This document shows, in pieces, positions 56,916-57,029 of a stretch of 57,029 bases of DNA. Positions within the stretch are counted from its first letter, which is position 1; each line of letters opens with the position of its first letter. The DNA comes from Alteromonas hispanica (GTDB lineage Bacteria > Pseudomonadota > Gammaproteobacteria > Enterobacterales > Alteromonadaceae). The stretch lies in the NCBI RefSeq assembly GCF_010500915.1, contig NZ_JAAAWP010000016.1, positions 1 through 57,029 on the forward strand, in the 5' to 3' direction. A program made the translations under genes and the position numbers. Below the pieces are notes generated by a model. That model was not told the DNA's origin. It worked only from the letters and a program-made list of their open reading frames with translations, and made no database searches.

Positions 56916-57029
56916 AGGGATCCCCACGAATTTAATTCCATGTGCTTCCGGCCCATGCACTGTCTACTATGGAGCTGTACCATTTGAGTGCAGCTTTCCA
57001 CTGTCGCATGGTAAACCTTATTCGGCAAG
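56903..57029. repeat. Right arm of the perfect 127-bp inverted repeat
   Basis: Exact reverse complement of bases 1-127. See the left arm for interpretation. Confidence 0.95.

Noticed and set aside
1..57029. Large composite transposon or integrative element bounded by 127-bp inverted repeats
   Set aside because: The interval carries essential ribosomal, RNA polymerase and secretion genes, and no integrase or transposase lies at the ends. The exact 127-base arms fit an assembly k-mer boundary better.

Overview
The window looks like the chromosome of an Alteromonas-like marine gammaproteobacterium. The evidence is the spc/alpha ribosomal operon order and protein sequences, an enterobacterial-style S4 leader before rpsM, a secreted S8 protease with a PPC tail, a PEP-CTERM-like protein with an APST variant tail, large TonB-linked genes and many REP-like hairpins. 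No rRNA, tRNA, CRISPR array or phage gene was seen. The two ends are a perfect 127-bp inverted repeat. Together with the essential genes inside, this suggests a complete short-read contig ending at a dispersed repeat, not a transposon.

Layout. 0.4-3.5 kb: rnr-rlmB. 3.6-4.9 kb: a RAYT transposase between inverted pairs of a GACAGGCA repeat (a REPtron). 5.4-8.9 kb: a secreted subtilisin-like protease and a DUF4397-like lipoprotein whose signal peptide carries three 21-bp copies of the same repeat. 9.3-17.9 kb: spc and alpha operons (rplN to rpmJ, rpsM to rplQ) without the usual S10 operon upstream. 18.2-20.2 kb: a lone flagellin gene behind a sigma-54-type promoter, and a CheY-like regulator.

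20.4-44.8 kb is a surface polysaccharide locus. manB and manC make GDP-mannose. A long SLBB export protein and Wzz handle export and chain length. pglC, pglD and pglE, with pglF further on, fit a bacillosamine-type (UDP-diNAcBac) route from UDP-GlcNAc, which the local glmS and glmM would feed. An epimerase, a GT61 and a GT4 glycosyltransferase, an Amj-like small membrane protein (possible flippase), a Wzy-like polymerase and a Wzi-like outer-membrane protein complete it. Two almost identical ugd genes supply UDP-glucuronate and bracket the pglF-wzi-glmS-glmM block. No Wzc kinase or large Wzx flippase is visible.

44.8-57 kb is accessory: a fused, apparently broken Phd-VapC gene, a decayed mmuM fragment beside an intact mmuM, a PEP-CTERM-like protein, a three-gene operon (large lipoprotein, TonB-dependent receptor, MauG-type di-heme peroxidase), a periplasmic ClpP/SppA-like protein, a small exported protein and a YkgJ-type cysteine-cluster protein. 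A second repeat family with core GGGGTCAGAWCC occurs at both window ends and at several gene ends, where some copies form ready-made terminators.
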